A DNA stretch of 64,000 bases, taken from Mangifera indica (Eukaryota; Streptophyta; Magnoliopsida; Sapindales; Anacardiaceae). Location: assembly GCF_011075055.1 (NCBI RefSeq), contig NC_058150.1, forward strand, positions 1,736,001 to 1,800,000. The letters are read 5' to 3'. The notes beneath the pieces were generated by a model. The model did no database searches, had not been told where the DNA came from, and saw only the letters and a list, made by a program, of their open reading frames with translations. Positions 33,952-45,915 of this stretch are shown piece after piece (the stretch's first letter is position 1; every line of letters begins with the position of its first letter). Position numbers and translations under genes: made by a program.

Positions 33952-35323
33952 CTACTTGAAGTTCTTGCCCTCGAAAGTTTGGCCAAACTGTCAGTTTTTG
34001 GGCGTAACACGCCAAGAAGTTGAGTATCTACCATCACTTGTTTTAACTCTGAAGGTGAGTTACTCTCCAATCAGCCTTGCATCGGTCTCCCACTTCTGAC
34101 CCCAATTTCTTCTCATTTCTGTCCATTTCAACTTGTCATCGCCCTTCACTAGTACACTAACAACCTCTCCTGCTCCTCCCACATTCCATACTGAGACCAG
34201 ATGAAGTAAGGGTTCCCAGTAATTGTAAATCGAATGCCTCCTTTCTTTTGGCATGGAACTCTGCAACAGTATTCAAACAAGTCAGAAAACTTCGTTTAAA
34301 GGGAAGATTGATTATGTCAAAATGTTCATTTAATGGAAGAAAAACACCTTCAAGGGAAGATTATGCCAGACCGTTGTTAAACAAAATTGAACTCAATGCT
34401 GCTATTTCCATGCCATAGCCTTGTGCAGATACATCATCGTAACCACAAGCTCCACCTGTAATCATAAAAATTAAACTTTAGAACTGCTGCAAATAGTCCA
34501 TAGAACCACAGTATAAGAAGAATGATGCATGTAATTCTATATTGGGTAGTAAAATATCCTAATAGATCTAGCTCCCGATAAATTAAGAGGTGATTTTATC
34601 TCCCAGTTTTTTTTTTTTTTTTCATGCACTTTTTACTTGGGTATAAACATATGACGCTTACATCAATGATATGGAATTGCTTCAAAATTTCAATTTCAGC
34701 TCAAATAGAATTGCATAATCATATATAACAGAGTAATATTATATATATAAACAAATCTTATTATTTTATATATATAATCTGATATGATAGTAAATAATTG
34801 AATTATTGTAAAGTAATAGAAAAAGTAAACAATTACAGTACCTAGTTATATATTGTCGTTTTAGTTTGCATGAATTTGTGGAGTTGGTATTTCTCAAAAT
34901 ATGAGAGCTCAAGGTTTGAAAACAACCAAATAAAAAGGACATAGATATATAGTTTATGAGTAATATTATATGTATAAATAAATCTTACTAAATTATTCAT
35001 GTAATTTAATGTGCTAATGAGGTAATATGTAATTAAGTTATTTTAGAATAAAAAAATAAATATTTATCTCACTTAATCATATATCATCATATCAGATTAT
35101 ATGAATAAGTTGATAAGATTTATTTATATATATAATTTTATTTACAGTTTATCCATATTAGTGTACCAAATGATCTTGAGTCTCCCTCAAAAAAAGTAGC
35201 ATGAGCCCTCTTCCAAAGACCAGGCTTGTAATTTGCCATTCGTCGAGCATAGGCAAGGCAATCTGACAACATGAAAGCGAAGGACAACAATATGATTGCA
35301 AAGGCTCTTCGGGGTAATGTCAT
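33952..35323 (-). pseudogene. Alpha-expansin pseudogene, unit C
   Basis: Exon 1 (35323-35167) is intact with signal peptide MTLPRRAFAIILLSFAFMLS and [13 protein letters not shown]. Exon 2 keeps only its first 90 bases (34455-34366, [18 protein letters not shown]); the cysteine-rich core, GGWCNPP and HFD are deleted. Exon 3 (34260-33952) has a one-base deletion near 34202 and an in-frame stop TAA replacing serine around 34061. Intron 1 carries about 600 bp of inserted AT-rich DNA. No functional expansin can be made. Confidence 0.88.
34734..35145. mobile_element. MITE inside intron 1 of the expansin pseudogene
   Basis: Inverted ends of about 55 bases (AAATCTTATTATTTTATATA to TAATCTGATATGAT, against ATCATATCAGATTATAT to ATAAGATTTATTTATA). 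The intron in unit B is only 87 bases and lacks it. A partial internal copy of the end lies near 34960-35010. Confidence 0.65.
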
Positions 35324-36255
35324 TGTTCTTATAGAAAAATGCTCTATAAGTAGGTTCTTTTGATTGTTTGTTTATATCTTATCTTACCATATTGTCGAGT
35401 ATTACACAAATTTATATATTGTATGAGATTTTGAGGAAGTTATCAATAGTTGTGCCATTGTCAGCCATGATTGGTAGCAGAAGAATTTGGTGGTTCCATT
35501 GGTTAAGAGGGTTATGCTTTTTTTAACTCCTAGCCGCTCCTTAAAAACAAATGTAATTATTTTAGCTTTATATATAGAGTCCAAATTCATGTAGTCCATA
35601 ATCTAATAGAAATTGTCCAACAGACCATAAATTCATATAGTCTGACAGATATTTTACTGATTCCTTTTAGAACAAAAAGATAGAAGAATCACTGACCTAA
35701 TTGCTACGTAATTAACATAATAAAGACATTTGCGGGGCAAGATTGTATACTCTTAGCCTTCAGTTTAGATAAGAAATAAATTAAGAAAGCATGATTTACT
35801 GGTTGTTATTCTATGATATAGTATATGATAATATATGTCATATGAATGAAATAATGAAACCAAACGTACGGTCGTTCATCATTTTTATACATTTTACCTC
35901 TAAAACTTTTGATCATGATATCGGCTTTACTGTAGATTCAAGTGTTTCCAGAATAGAACTTCCAGAGGAAAATGATCCGAAGATTAGCATGGAAAGTTGT
36001 TGCACCAGTGTAACTTACGTACAAAGAAGATAAACAGATAAAATAAGCTGGAGCATAAAGGGCCACTGAGACGCAGGACCCTGTCAGATGTAAGAGAAAT
36101 GAGACATATTTCATTACTTCAGGATCAGACTTTACACAAATTTATTGCGACAGTCTTGGTATTTCAGCGTTTTTATTGACAAACTTATAAAGTAATCTGT
36201 AAGTACTTTTATAAGAGACAGAACCTAGATAGTCCACATCCACTACGTCTGGAAT
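35324..36255. other. Spacer between expansin pseudogene and next membrane gene
   Basis: No gene. Bases 35415-35640 match the expansin promoter side in unit B; 35890-36255 is the 3' flank of the gene at 36256 and matches 24290-24910. Confidence 0.5.
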
Positions 36256-36783
36256 CTAAATATGAGTACAAATCATACAAACCATCACTGCAGCAAGGGA
36301 GATTCCGTACAAAGTCCAACTGACGCATTTGAGCCACAGAGGGAGTGGAATTGTGATGGCTAAATAAAACGCCGTCACTGCAAAAAATACGCCAAACCAT
36401 TGAAGCACCTGAGCCATTTTAGGAACTATTGAACTCATAAATTTGCCAAGGAAGAGAAAAGTGAAGGAGAAAGTGATAGCAAGACAAAGAAAATGGAAAG
36501 TAGGAGGGAGCTGGCATTGAGTCTGCGAGGATTGGAGAGCTATCTCAACAGCTAACGGCAAGCAAAAGTTTATCATCATCATCAACCACTCTAGGTTATG
36601 TCGATCAGCAGCAGCCGACGGAGAGTGGTGCACGTGATTCGCCGTTGCTTCATGATCGACTGCGCTATTAGCAGGAGGTGGAGGTAATGTGGATGGTAAC
36701 AATGGTGCTGCTCTGGGTAAAAAATGGAAGATATATGTGGATATTGAGAGATAGAAGGCCTTGAAGAGATATATTTTCTCCAT
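36256..36783 (-). CDS. Small multi-pass membrane protein, divergent family member
   Basis: Encodes 175 residues: MEKIYLFKAFYLSISTYIF, a short proline-rich stretch (LLPSTLPPPPANSAVDHE), a histidine-rich linker, then LEWLMMMINFCLPLAVEIA and three further hydrophobic segments (LCLAITFSFTFLFLGKF, FGVFFAVTAFYLAITIPLPL, WTLYGISLAAVMVCMICT). The frame is uninterrupted and the conserved positions of the family are kept, so it is probably functional. It is more diverged from the copies in units A-C than they are from one another. Three tandem repeats of about 39 bases lie 86-202 bases upstream. Confidence 0.75.
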   Translation of the reverse strand: MEKIYLFKAFYLSISTYIFHFLPRAAPLLPSTLPPPPANSAVDHEATANHVHHSPSAAADRHNLEWLMMMINFCLPLAVEIALQSSQTQCQLPPTFHFLCLAITFSFTFLFLGKFMSSIVPKMAQVLQWFGVFFAVTAFYLAITIPLPLWLKCVSWTLYGISLAAVMVCMICTHI

Positions 36784-36868
36784 TTATCCTGTGATTCAAA
36801 TGAAAGAATAATGGAGGAAGCACCGGGACCCCGTCTCCGCTTTTTATTCCAGAAAACTGCAATGTAGC

Positions 36869-36985
36869 TTCCCTTTGGCAGAGAATATCATGAGAAGAGC
36901 CGAAATTTCCCTTTGGTTATGGAAATATCATAAGAGAAGCCGACATTTCCCTTTGGTATTGAGAAAATAATAAGAGAAGCCGACT
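36869..36985. promoter_or_regulatory. Three 39-bp tandem repeats upstream of the gene at 36256
   Basis: Units start at 36869, 36907 and 36947, each with TTCCCTTTGG and ending GAGAAGCCGAC or a close form. Two contain GCCGAC (36939-36944 and 36979-36984), the core bound by plant DREB/CBF factors; the first has GCCGAA. Regulation by this element is inference. Confidence 0.5.
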
Positions 36986-39900
36986 TTGTTGAAGCAGGAT
37001 ACACAACGCATCATAGTCATAAATTGAGGCCCGATTTAGTTTTGTATAAACTATATATTAGGCAACCCAAAGGTTTGATGAAACGCCAACTTCCCACCAT
37101 TTATGTTAAATTATCATCCATTTTTTATGGTGAATGTGTTAGGTTTTTTCTTGAAACAATTATTTTATTCTTTTATTAAATTTATAAACTATCATTAACA
37201 CTTAATAAAAAGGTTAAATTAATAATATATTCTTTCAAATTTAAAAATTTATCACTTAAAATCCTAAAATATCAAGACTTTAATCAATTTTAAAATTTTT
37301 TTTATTTTGATTGGTTTTTGAAGGTATAATTATTATTTTTGAAAATATTAAAAAACATATTAAAATTTTAAAATTTTCAAAAACATCTTTGAACTGTTTT
37401 TTGAATTTTGAAAAAAAAAAAAAAAACCTTGAAAATTGTTATTAACATCTCTAATGTTTTTAATAATTGTAATTTACCTCTTAAAGTTTTAAAGAGAAAA
37501 AATAGAAAAAAATGACAAAAATAAAAACAAAAATGAAAAAATGATGTAAAATTGCATTATTACATTTTTACTTAACAGAATTTATTAATTGAAATGGATG
37601 ATGGATGTAAATTTAACCTTTGAAACTTAGAGGGTGGCCTTTTTATTTTGGCAAACCTTGAGTGTAAAATAATCTTTTGGGTTATAAATTATAATAAAGA
37701 TAACAGGTATAAAAAAACGGCTTCATCAAAGAAACTAATAGACGGTGGGTCATGGGTGAAGAAGCCGTCACACCTTATACCAAAATGAAGAAAATAGAAT
37801 GGCTAGTGCGAGGACTTTGATAAAGAGAACCGGCAAATGAAAGACAACGTGTGGATTAAAACTTCTCTAATCCAAATCATTGTATTTTTAAATCATACCC
37901 TATAGGATGGGAGAGGTGAAAAAGAGATCTTAGTTCTCGTCTTCATCATTATAAAGAAGATCAATTTTTATCTCTATTACAGGGATGAAAATGATTCTAT
38001 ATTCCTTTTTCACAAAAAAAAAAACTTCCTCTCCATTCCCTTCTCATCTCAACAAAAAAAAAAAATTTTCCTACTCTTATAAGAAAAAATCTTCTTTTTT
38101 TATCCTTTAAATATAATATAAATATATTAAATAATATAATTAAATAAATTAAAATCAATCTATTATTTTAAATATCACAAATATAATATATTAATCGTTT
38201 TAATATGTACAACAAAAACTAAAATAAATTTAAAAAACATAAATAATCTAAAACTATAAAAACATATTAGTATTTTAAATAAATATATTAATTTAAAAGG
38301 AAAGTGACGGGGACGGGAACAGGAATGAGAACAGGACAGGGTGGAAAAGGGACGAGACTGAAAAAGGACACATGTATCTATGTCTTTGATTATAAGAATT
38401 ATTTTTGTTTCTATCTCTATCCCTTTTTTTCTATTTCTATTAAAAAATTTCTTCTTCGTTAAGATCAAAGAGGATCAAAACTCTTAAAATCAACCGAAAT
38501 TGTCATCTCTAATAGCCTATCTATTGCAAATGTCTTGTTCTTCGATTACTGATAAGCTTCTAATACACCTAGAAATATGATAGCAGGTGGCTTGGTCCGA
38601 AAAATTCGGCACTGTCCGCATCGGCCCAGTATAAAAAACGCAAACCATATCCAAATGGGGGGATAAAACCCACGGACGAGTCAGACACGAATCCCCACTA
38701 AGTGGTCGGCCTCAGCCCGACTGTGGGCCCGACAGACTGTACTGGAATCGGCCCGGACTGCCCATTGCCACCCCTGTTTTAAATCAGTTTTTTGGCATTT
38801 ACTAATTGTTAAAAGTATCCTGTCCCACTTTAATTTCATTGGTTTATACAGTGTTATGCAGCGTCGAAAAAGTATTTGGCTTATATATTTATTTGATGTC
38901 ATTAATTTTATAATATATTAATTATTAAATTGTGACATAAGTAACATCAAATAAATTTCTTCAAAAGAAAAATAGGAAAATTAATTTTAAAGTAGCTTAA
39001 AAAAGGTAAAATTCCTAGTTTCTTCCTTTTAATCCGGATTCCTTAATAATTTTGAAGGATTTAACCTAAACCCATATTTTACATAAGAATTAGGTTTTCA
39101 CAAAATCCTGTGTCTTTCTTTAAATCCATCAAATAAACAAGAGAATTGTTATCCATGTTCCTTCCGTTTGTACAGCTTCTTTTATCTCCACTTTGAAGAG
39201 GAACCAATGAGATGGGGTTTTGAGAGAGAGTCGAGAGTTTTGGCTCTTTTATGGCGTCCATGAGGGACTGAAAATGTAAGGTTTTTGGTTTAGAACAGAT
39301 TATTTTTTACTAATTTCTTCATTTTGCAAGATACACCATCCAGTAACAAAAATAATTAGAATTACATCAATTAAATGTATATAGGCATCTCTCATCCCCC
39401 GGAAAACTTGCTATATAAATCGAGATTGTGGTTGACCAGCATCTTCTTTCGATCATAATGCAAATATACTGTTCCATTTTAGCGAGGATCAGAGGGAAAT
39501 TGATCTCTTCTACCACAAAGTTGGAAGTCATATGGACCCATGGTGTGACTCCATACAGTATCACTAAATTTAGAAACTCTTCAGTAATACAAATTACGAG
39601 TAGGCTACGGTTGAGGGAGGTAATCAGGGTATGGTGTGCGCAGTTCTGCTAAATAGTTCTCCATTATTATATTCCTTTGATGAAAAACGCTGGGTTGATG
39701 CATTGGGTTCTCCACTAAATAGAAAATGTTCATGTCACTGTTTCAATTGCAGATTCTAATATCTCGTCTAAGTTCCTTGTCCTGTTCCTCGGTTCGACTT
39801 TATAAAGTAGTTATATATGCTTTATGTAAGAATATAGTCATCAAATTCTGACTGCATCAAAAAATATCAATGAACAAATAAAAATGGAATTGCTAGATTA

Positions 39901-40658
39901 GTTAATTAAGAAATTCGTCTGCTTTAGACAGTGGTATTATAATTAAAACGATGATCTTAAAGCCGTTATAATCTGTTTTATTTTTATATATGTAATCTGC
40001 TAACTCTAAAGTTGATTCTTGTTGACCTTATGTCCCATATTATCATGCCAGTAACTTATTTTTATAATTTTTTTTGGATAAACTTAATTCTATAATTTAT
40101 ACTGAAAAATTAATTATAGAATATACGCCTTTTTAAGTAGCACCCCCAGGTTCCTCCAAAAGAGGGCTCTAATAAAGAGCTATCGCAATATACACATTGT
40201 CAGCTCTCACTCTATGGCAATTCTTGTGGAGCTTTCAAAGATTTAGGTTATCTTCCACTTAATATAATCTCAATTCTCAAAACCCATTGCCTCTAAAAGT
40301 TGACACTATAATTAATGATGCTGTTTATATATACTTAATAAATAAAGATCGGGTATGCTTATGCTCTTTTAATTAATGTGTTTATGTTCATCATGCGGTG
40401 TGATTTCAGCAAATATGTATTAAACTTTCGCGATGACCGCTCGCCGAGTCATTGCAGGAACAAAAATGAATATACTGATGCATCTGTGCCCCAAGTTACT
40501 TGGAACTCAACACTGAACAGTGTTGTTCTTTGATAATCCAACATGAGCAAGTGGCCAACGACGAGGTTGATCAAATTAATTAACACAAGATAGTGGCTAG
40601 TTTTAGCGGTTCAACCACACATATTCTTAACAAAATAAAAATAAGCTTTTAGATATGG
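36986..40658. other. Long intergenic region with transposon remnants
   Basis: No gene that I can support. Bases 37040-37700 and 38000-38480 are AT-rich repeats. Bases 38586-38776 are GC-richer and end (on minus) CAGGGGTGGCAATGGGC, a typical hAT-type terminus. Bases 39770-40100 duplicate 24975-25270. Bases 40140-40320 are a flank repeated at 51885, 55200 and 58075. A 60-codon open frame at 39079-39261 (minus) has no recognisable content. Confidence 0.5.
38586..38776. mobile_element. Possible hAT-type non-autonomous element
   Basis: One end reads CAGGGGTGGCAATGGGC on minus and the other CAGGTGGCTTGGTCC on plus; the interior is GC-rich with GGCCCGG motifs. No 8-bp duplication recognised. Confidence 0.35.
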
Positions 40659-41168
40659 CTATATAAAGATTTTACAGATTATGATGGCGATAAAGGAGAC
40701 GGCAAAAAGGGTCCATGTGAAGCATTTGAGCCACAGTGGGAGTGGAATTGTGATGGCTACAACTATCGCGGTCACCGCAAACAGCAAACCGACTCGCTCG
40801 AGCACCGAAGCCATCATGGGAAATTTTGTGTTCATGAATTTGCCAACGAAGACAAAAGTGAAGGAGCATATTATCAGAAGACTAAGAAAATGGAAAACAG
40901 GTGGCAGCTCAGTCTGCAGGGATTGAAGAGCGATTTCAACCGCTGCTGGCAAACAAAAGCCGATCATTATCATCGCCCAGTCTAGGTTATTTTGGTCGCC
41001 AACCGGCTGAGCTGCAGCTGGTTGAAGGTAGTTCTCGTCCACTACTTCATGGTGGACAACGATAGGAGGAGGCGCTGCTACAACTAATGCGGCAGCTCTC
41101 CGTAATAGATGGAGGATTTTTGCGAATATTAAGAGACAGAAGGCTTTAAAACGATTTACTGCGTCCAT
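40659..41168 (-). CDS. Small multi-pass membrane protein family member
   Basis: Encodes 169 residues: MDAVNRFKAFCLLIFAKILH, an alanine/valine-rich segment instead of the polyproline run (RRAAALVVAAPPPIVVHHEV), then LDWAMIMIGFCLPAAVEIAL, LSLLIICSFTFVFVGKF, ERVGLLFAVTAIVVAITIPL and WTLFAVSFIAIIICKIF. The frame is complete and the four membrane segments are kept. With the copies at 52228 and 55522 it forms a subgroup lacking the long proline tract. Promoter repeats are absent. Likely functional; role unknown. Confidence 0.78.
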   Translation of the reverse strand: MDAVNRFKAFCLLIFAKILHLLRRAAALVVAAPPPIVVHHEVVDENYLQPAAAQPVGDQNNLDWAMIMIGFCLPAAVEIALQSLQTELPPVFHFLSLLIICSFTFVFVGKFMNTKFPMMASVLERVGLLFAVTAIVVAITIPLPLWLKCFTWTLFAVSFIAIIICKIFI

Positions 41169-42680
41169 TTACTCTGCGATTCAAACGAAAGAATTATCTG
41201 ACAAAGCAGTGGCTATACTTGACCAAGTATTTAAAGGAAATTCGCATTAACTGTTTTTGTCCGACAACTTACACTCTAGTTAACGACTTCTAACTGGATA
41301 CTTGGTTAAGTGGCCGTACTATTATACATTTGTAATTAGATATACAGAAAATATATTAAAAATTTTTAATTAAAAAATAAATTAATATATAATCATATAA
41401 TAACTATTTAATTACATACTTAAAAATATATATATATAATATTATTATGTATATATAGTATTATTATCTATATTTACAAAATTTTATATTATTTTATTAT
41501 CCAACTACCTAAAATAGAAAAATTATAAATTATCATCGTCCATCCAAATTTTCCATAACTTTAATTGTAAAATAATATTTAAGTAATTTTATATATTTGA
41601 ATTTAAAATATTAATTTTTTTCCACCACCATGAATTATAAATATTCATTCATCTTTGCATCTGCCAATTAATTTTAAATACTCGTATACTTTTTCCACCA
41701 CTATTTCACAGTAACTCTCTTTTTCCACTACTCTCCCAAACACAGCACCACCATCTTTTCCCTTTCTATCTTTTCAACACCGGCGCAATTCTTCTTTCTT
41801 CTTTATCTTCTTCAATATTGATCTCACCGTAACTAGTACTCTTATGATTGAAATTACACCATTCCGATATAATTTAGTAAGAATCACATTGGAATGGTGT
41901 AATTCCAATCATAATTGAGTTTTCAACTAGATTTTTATTTTAATTAGTGAAAAAGATTTTTTGTTTAATTAAATATTTAATAAATTTGTTTGTTTGATTG
42001 AATATTCTATTGAGGTTGTTGATGTTGGCAAGGGGTTATGGTGATAGTGTCGATGGTGTCAGAGAGTGATAATGTTGTTGATGAATTTGTAATTTCATCT
42101 TTTTCTTGTTTTAATCCTAAAATGTTACATAATTTACTAATGAATACTAAGGGATGGTGGAAATTTGTCCTTTTTCAACTTTAAATGTGATAATTTGTCG
42201 TTTTGACAAAGTTTGGATGGAACATAGTCATTCTCCTTTTCTTTTCTTTTTTTATAATAAAAGTTTTTTGACATATAATTTTTATGTTTGTAATAAATGA
42301 CACAAGAAATTTTTTTGAATGGTTTGACAATCTATTCGGAAGCTTATGTCTAATATTATGTTATTGATTATTTTGGAGAAATTTTGGCAAGTAACAGTAA
42401 GTGATACAAAAATGGCATCCATTTGTCTTTGTATAATCATGTAGTTATAAGATAAGAGGAAACGATAGTTATTTAAATACATAGTTGATACACCCAAATC
42501 TAAATGTTTAAATTTAATCTATTAATTTGTGTTATCTCCTAATAGTAGGAGATGATTGTTATCTTATAATAGTAGGAAATAGAGATCGAATATGACTGAA
42601 CAAATAGTGGAACCATCAAAGTTTATTCTTCTTGTATTGTTTGTAATGGAAAGACTTCTATTCACATTTTGAATCAATAT
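41169..42680. other. Intergenic region with a short foldback
   Basis: AT-rich MITE-like DNA at 41320-41480, a pyrimidine-rich stretch near 41690-41820 and a compact hairpin at 41843-41914. No gene seen. Confidence 0.5.
41843..41914. repeat. Compact hairpin, 24-bp stem
   Basis: Arms 41843-41866 and 41891-41914 pair over 24 bases with one mismatch (core AATTACACCATTCC), with a 24-base loop. It could be a MITE tip or a small-RNA-like foldback. Confidence 0.6.
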
Positions 42681-44838
42681 GAGTGTTATTGACATGTCTA
42701 GTAATTGTCCACATAACTAATCATCGCCATGCAATAGCTGGTAACTTTTTCAATACAGTTCTCCCACAATTTACTAAGAGAAGCCTGACATAATAAATGG
42801 CATCAATAGATTAAGACATAACATCAGTATCAATAGATTAACTAGAGGAGAGAACATCAGCATAAACAATTGTAAGAAAATGAACTGTTTTGTGTGCAAT
42901 GTTGGCATGATGATACACCTTTTTTTTTTTCATTCAATGCCTCTTGGATAAATGCTTCGTGACACCACAAAAAGAGAGAGAGACAAAGAAAAAGTGGTGA
43001 CATTTTTATTCCACCACCATCTTCATTAAATTTTCTCCTGGGGTGGTGCAATTAGTTATGATAATATTTTATCACTAAAAATAAAAAATTATCTTAAATA
43101 TAATTTATTTAAAAAATTATTGAGAATAAATTATTATTATATTTGATAAAATTTAATAAAAATATATATGTATAAATAATTATTGTGTTTTGTTAGAGAT
43201 AATAAAATAATATTGAGATATTATTTTATTTAAAAACATTTACGTGTAATTAATTTAATATATTTTTTATGTTACTTGTTATATTAATTGAAAATGAGTA
43301 AGTAAAAATATAATTATAATAAAATAAAAAATATTTTGGTAATATTTTAATACTTAGGTGAAAATGGTAATAAGTTTATTTTTTATATTACATGTTACAT
43401 CATCGTTCAAAATAAAAAATTATCTAAATATTTTATTACGTACAAACCAAATAAACTAATAGAAGTAATAAAAGATAATTTAATAAAATAATGTTTTACT
43501 ATCGTAAACCAAACACAACCATAGAAGTCAGTGATGGGTGATAGTGATGCAGCTGATGCTACCTGCATACAGGTGGTAAGTGATGATAAATAGTAATATT
43601 TAATGTAATGACGCGGAGAAAAACATTTGAAAAGGAAGATGAAGATAATTAAGGTGAAGTGGGGTGAGTGAGATTAGACGAATCAATGCTTTTTCATGTT
43701 ATAAAATGTGAAAGCTTTTATATTTTGGACTATGGTTTATAATAATATAACTTCGTTCAATCTTCACTAAGGTTATGAGCCATTTTCATATTATTAATAA
43801 TCATATACAACTAGATAAACGTCATCTGTTTTAATTTGACCTCATACAAGCCAGTTCTCTCCATCTTAATAAACGAAAAGGGACCAAAGAATCATGGAGC
43901 TAAGAGAGTCATGTTTAGTAGTTGTTCACGTAACTAATCATTCACTATGCAATAGTTATCCACTTTTTTGATATTGTTCTCGTTCATTTTACAAATAGAA
44001 GTCTGGCCAAACAACAACTACGATAAGACATAATAAACAATATCAATAGATTAATTAGAGAAGAGAACAACAACAGAAACAATAGTAAGAAAATGAAGTG
44101 TTTAAAGTGCAACTTTGGCATACTTTTTTATTTGGTGCCTCTTGGATAGAAGTTTCGTGACACCTACATGGAGAAAGAGAAAAGAAGATAAGGAGATGAG
44201 TTGGTGAATCCACCTTATTCATTAAGTTTTCTTTTTAGAGGAAAAAGGAGCAGGATGGTGATGCAGCTGATGCCCACTGCTGTATGCAGGTGGTAAGTGA
44301 TGATAAATATTGATATTTAATGTAATGACGCGGAGAAAAACATATGAAAAGGAAGATTATTAGGCTGAAGTGGGGTGAGTGACATTAGACGAATCAATGT
44401 TTTTCCATATTATAAAATGGGAAGGCTTTAGGCTTGACTAAGGATTATAATAACTTGGTTTTTCTTTTCATTTATTCTTATGATGATAGATATTATAGGT
44501 ATTTCTTTGGGAGCATAAAAGTCATCTGTTTTAATTTGTCCTCGCTAAAGTCATTTCTCTCCACCTTAATAAACGAAAAGGAACCGAAGAAAGAATCATG
44601 GAGCTAAAATAATCAGAGACCTAATTTCTACTCAATTAATGGAAAGTCAATGGCGGCGGCCATGGATTACATTGGCTGAAGCTAAACCTTCAAGTTGGGT
44701 AAGAGGAATTTAAGAATGTATAATTTACTAGTTATTTCTCTACAGTTTATATCATATGTATGCATCAAGCATGCTATATTATCAAACGTATGGTTGTTCA
44801 TTTGTATACACTTCACCTCTCTGTTTCAAGAACTTGAA
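42680..44838. repeat. Intergenic direct duplication
   Basis: Bases 42700-42960 resemble 43920-44170, and 43540-43740 match 44257-44430 (TGATGCAGCTGATGC, GTAATGACGCGGAGAAAAAC); a third partial copy is at 46440-46830. No gene supported in this stretch. Confidence 0.6.
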
Positions 44839-45060
44839 GAAAACTTCTGCAGGAAAATGATCAAAAGATGAACAATGGAAAGTTGTTGCAGCATTTTAAC
44901 TTACACTGAAAAAATCCATTTGTCCATAGAAGATTAAACAGATAAAGCACGAGCACAAACGGCATCCAAGATGCACGACCGTGTTATTTATACGGGACAT
45001 ATTTCATTACTTGAAAGTTCAGACCTCACACAAATTAAGAGCAGTAGTATTTTCTTGGAA
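44839..45060 (-). pseudogene. 3' flank remnant of a membrane-protein family locus
   Basis: Resembles 35970-36150 (GGAAAGTTGTTGCA, GACATATTTCATTACTT), the 3' flank of the gene at 36256. No coding sequence remains. Confidence 0.5.
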
Positions 45061-45859
45061 GATTAGTTGAGTGATCACCTTTTCAAATAATTATGCAGAG
45101 CTGGGAAAATTGGGGCCGGTCCTATGGAGACAGGGAGCAGCCAAGCCCTGCCTTGCCTTCATATGCAGAGTCCAGACTGGTCCCTGATCCAGACCATATA
45201 CTGGGCTCCAACGGGGTCGGTTTAAGGTGAAAGCCCATAAATATGTATATTTTTAATATTATTTTTTATTTTATATTAAAATTTATATATTTTATAATTA
45301 TATTATATTTACAAATTTAATTCTATTAATTATTTAATTTAACATTTTAATTATATAATTTGTAAAAATATAGATAATAATTTGATTATATGATTTGATA
45401 GGTATTATTATGATTGCAGTATGATTCATATTTTGTACTTATAATTATTTTTATAAATGTCAAATAAGTGAGTTTAGGCCAAAAAAAAGTTTTGACCACG
45501 TATGAACGAGAAACACATAAGCAATCAGAAATTTTGTCCTGTTATTTGAGCTAGTTGCTTTATTGGAGAAACGTCCTTTATTCTTAGATTCGTTGGTCAA
45601 TCTCCCAATTAAATAGTTTCCCGATTTAGAAGGTTGAAAAAATATGTAAACCAGAGGACACATTTATCGTTGTAGCTTTTCTTCTGGCGATAGTACAAAG
45701 ATTGACAAGAATAAGCAATTAAGCATGCCCAATATGCCAAAAGAAAACTATTAAAATTATCCCTGATTCTCCACGCCTCTAAGCATAATAAAATTCTATT
45801 ATAACTACTTATTAATAAATGCATAAAGGGGCAAGGTTCATTAGCCTACACCAACTGGG

Positions 45860-45915
<56 letters not shown>

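Noticed and set aside
39079..39261. 60-codon minus-strand frame with mixed composition
   Set aside because: No recognisable domain, no splice partners, no second copy in the window.
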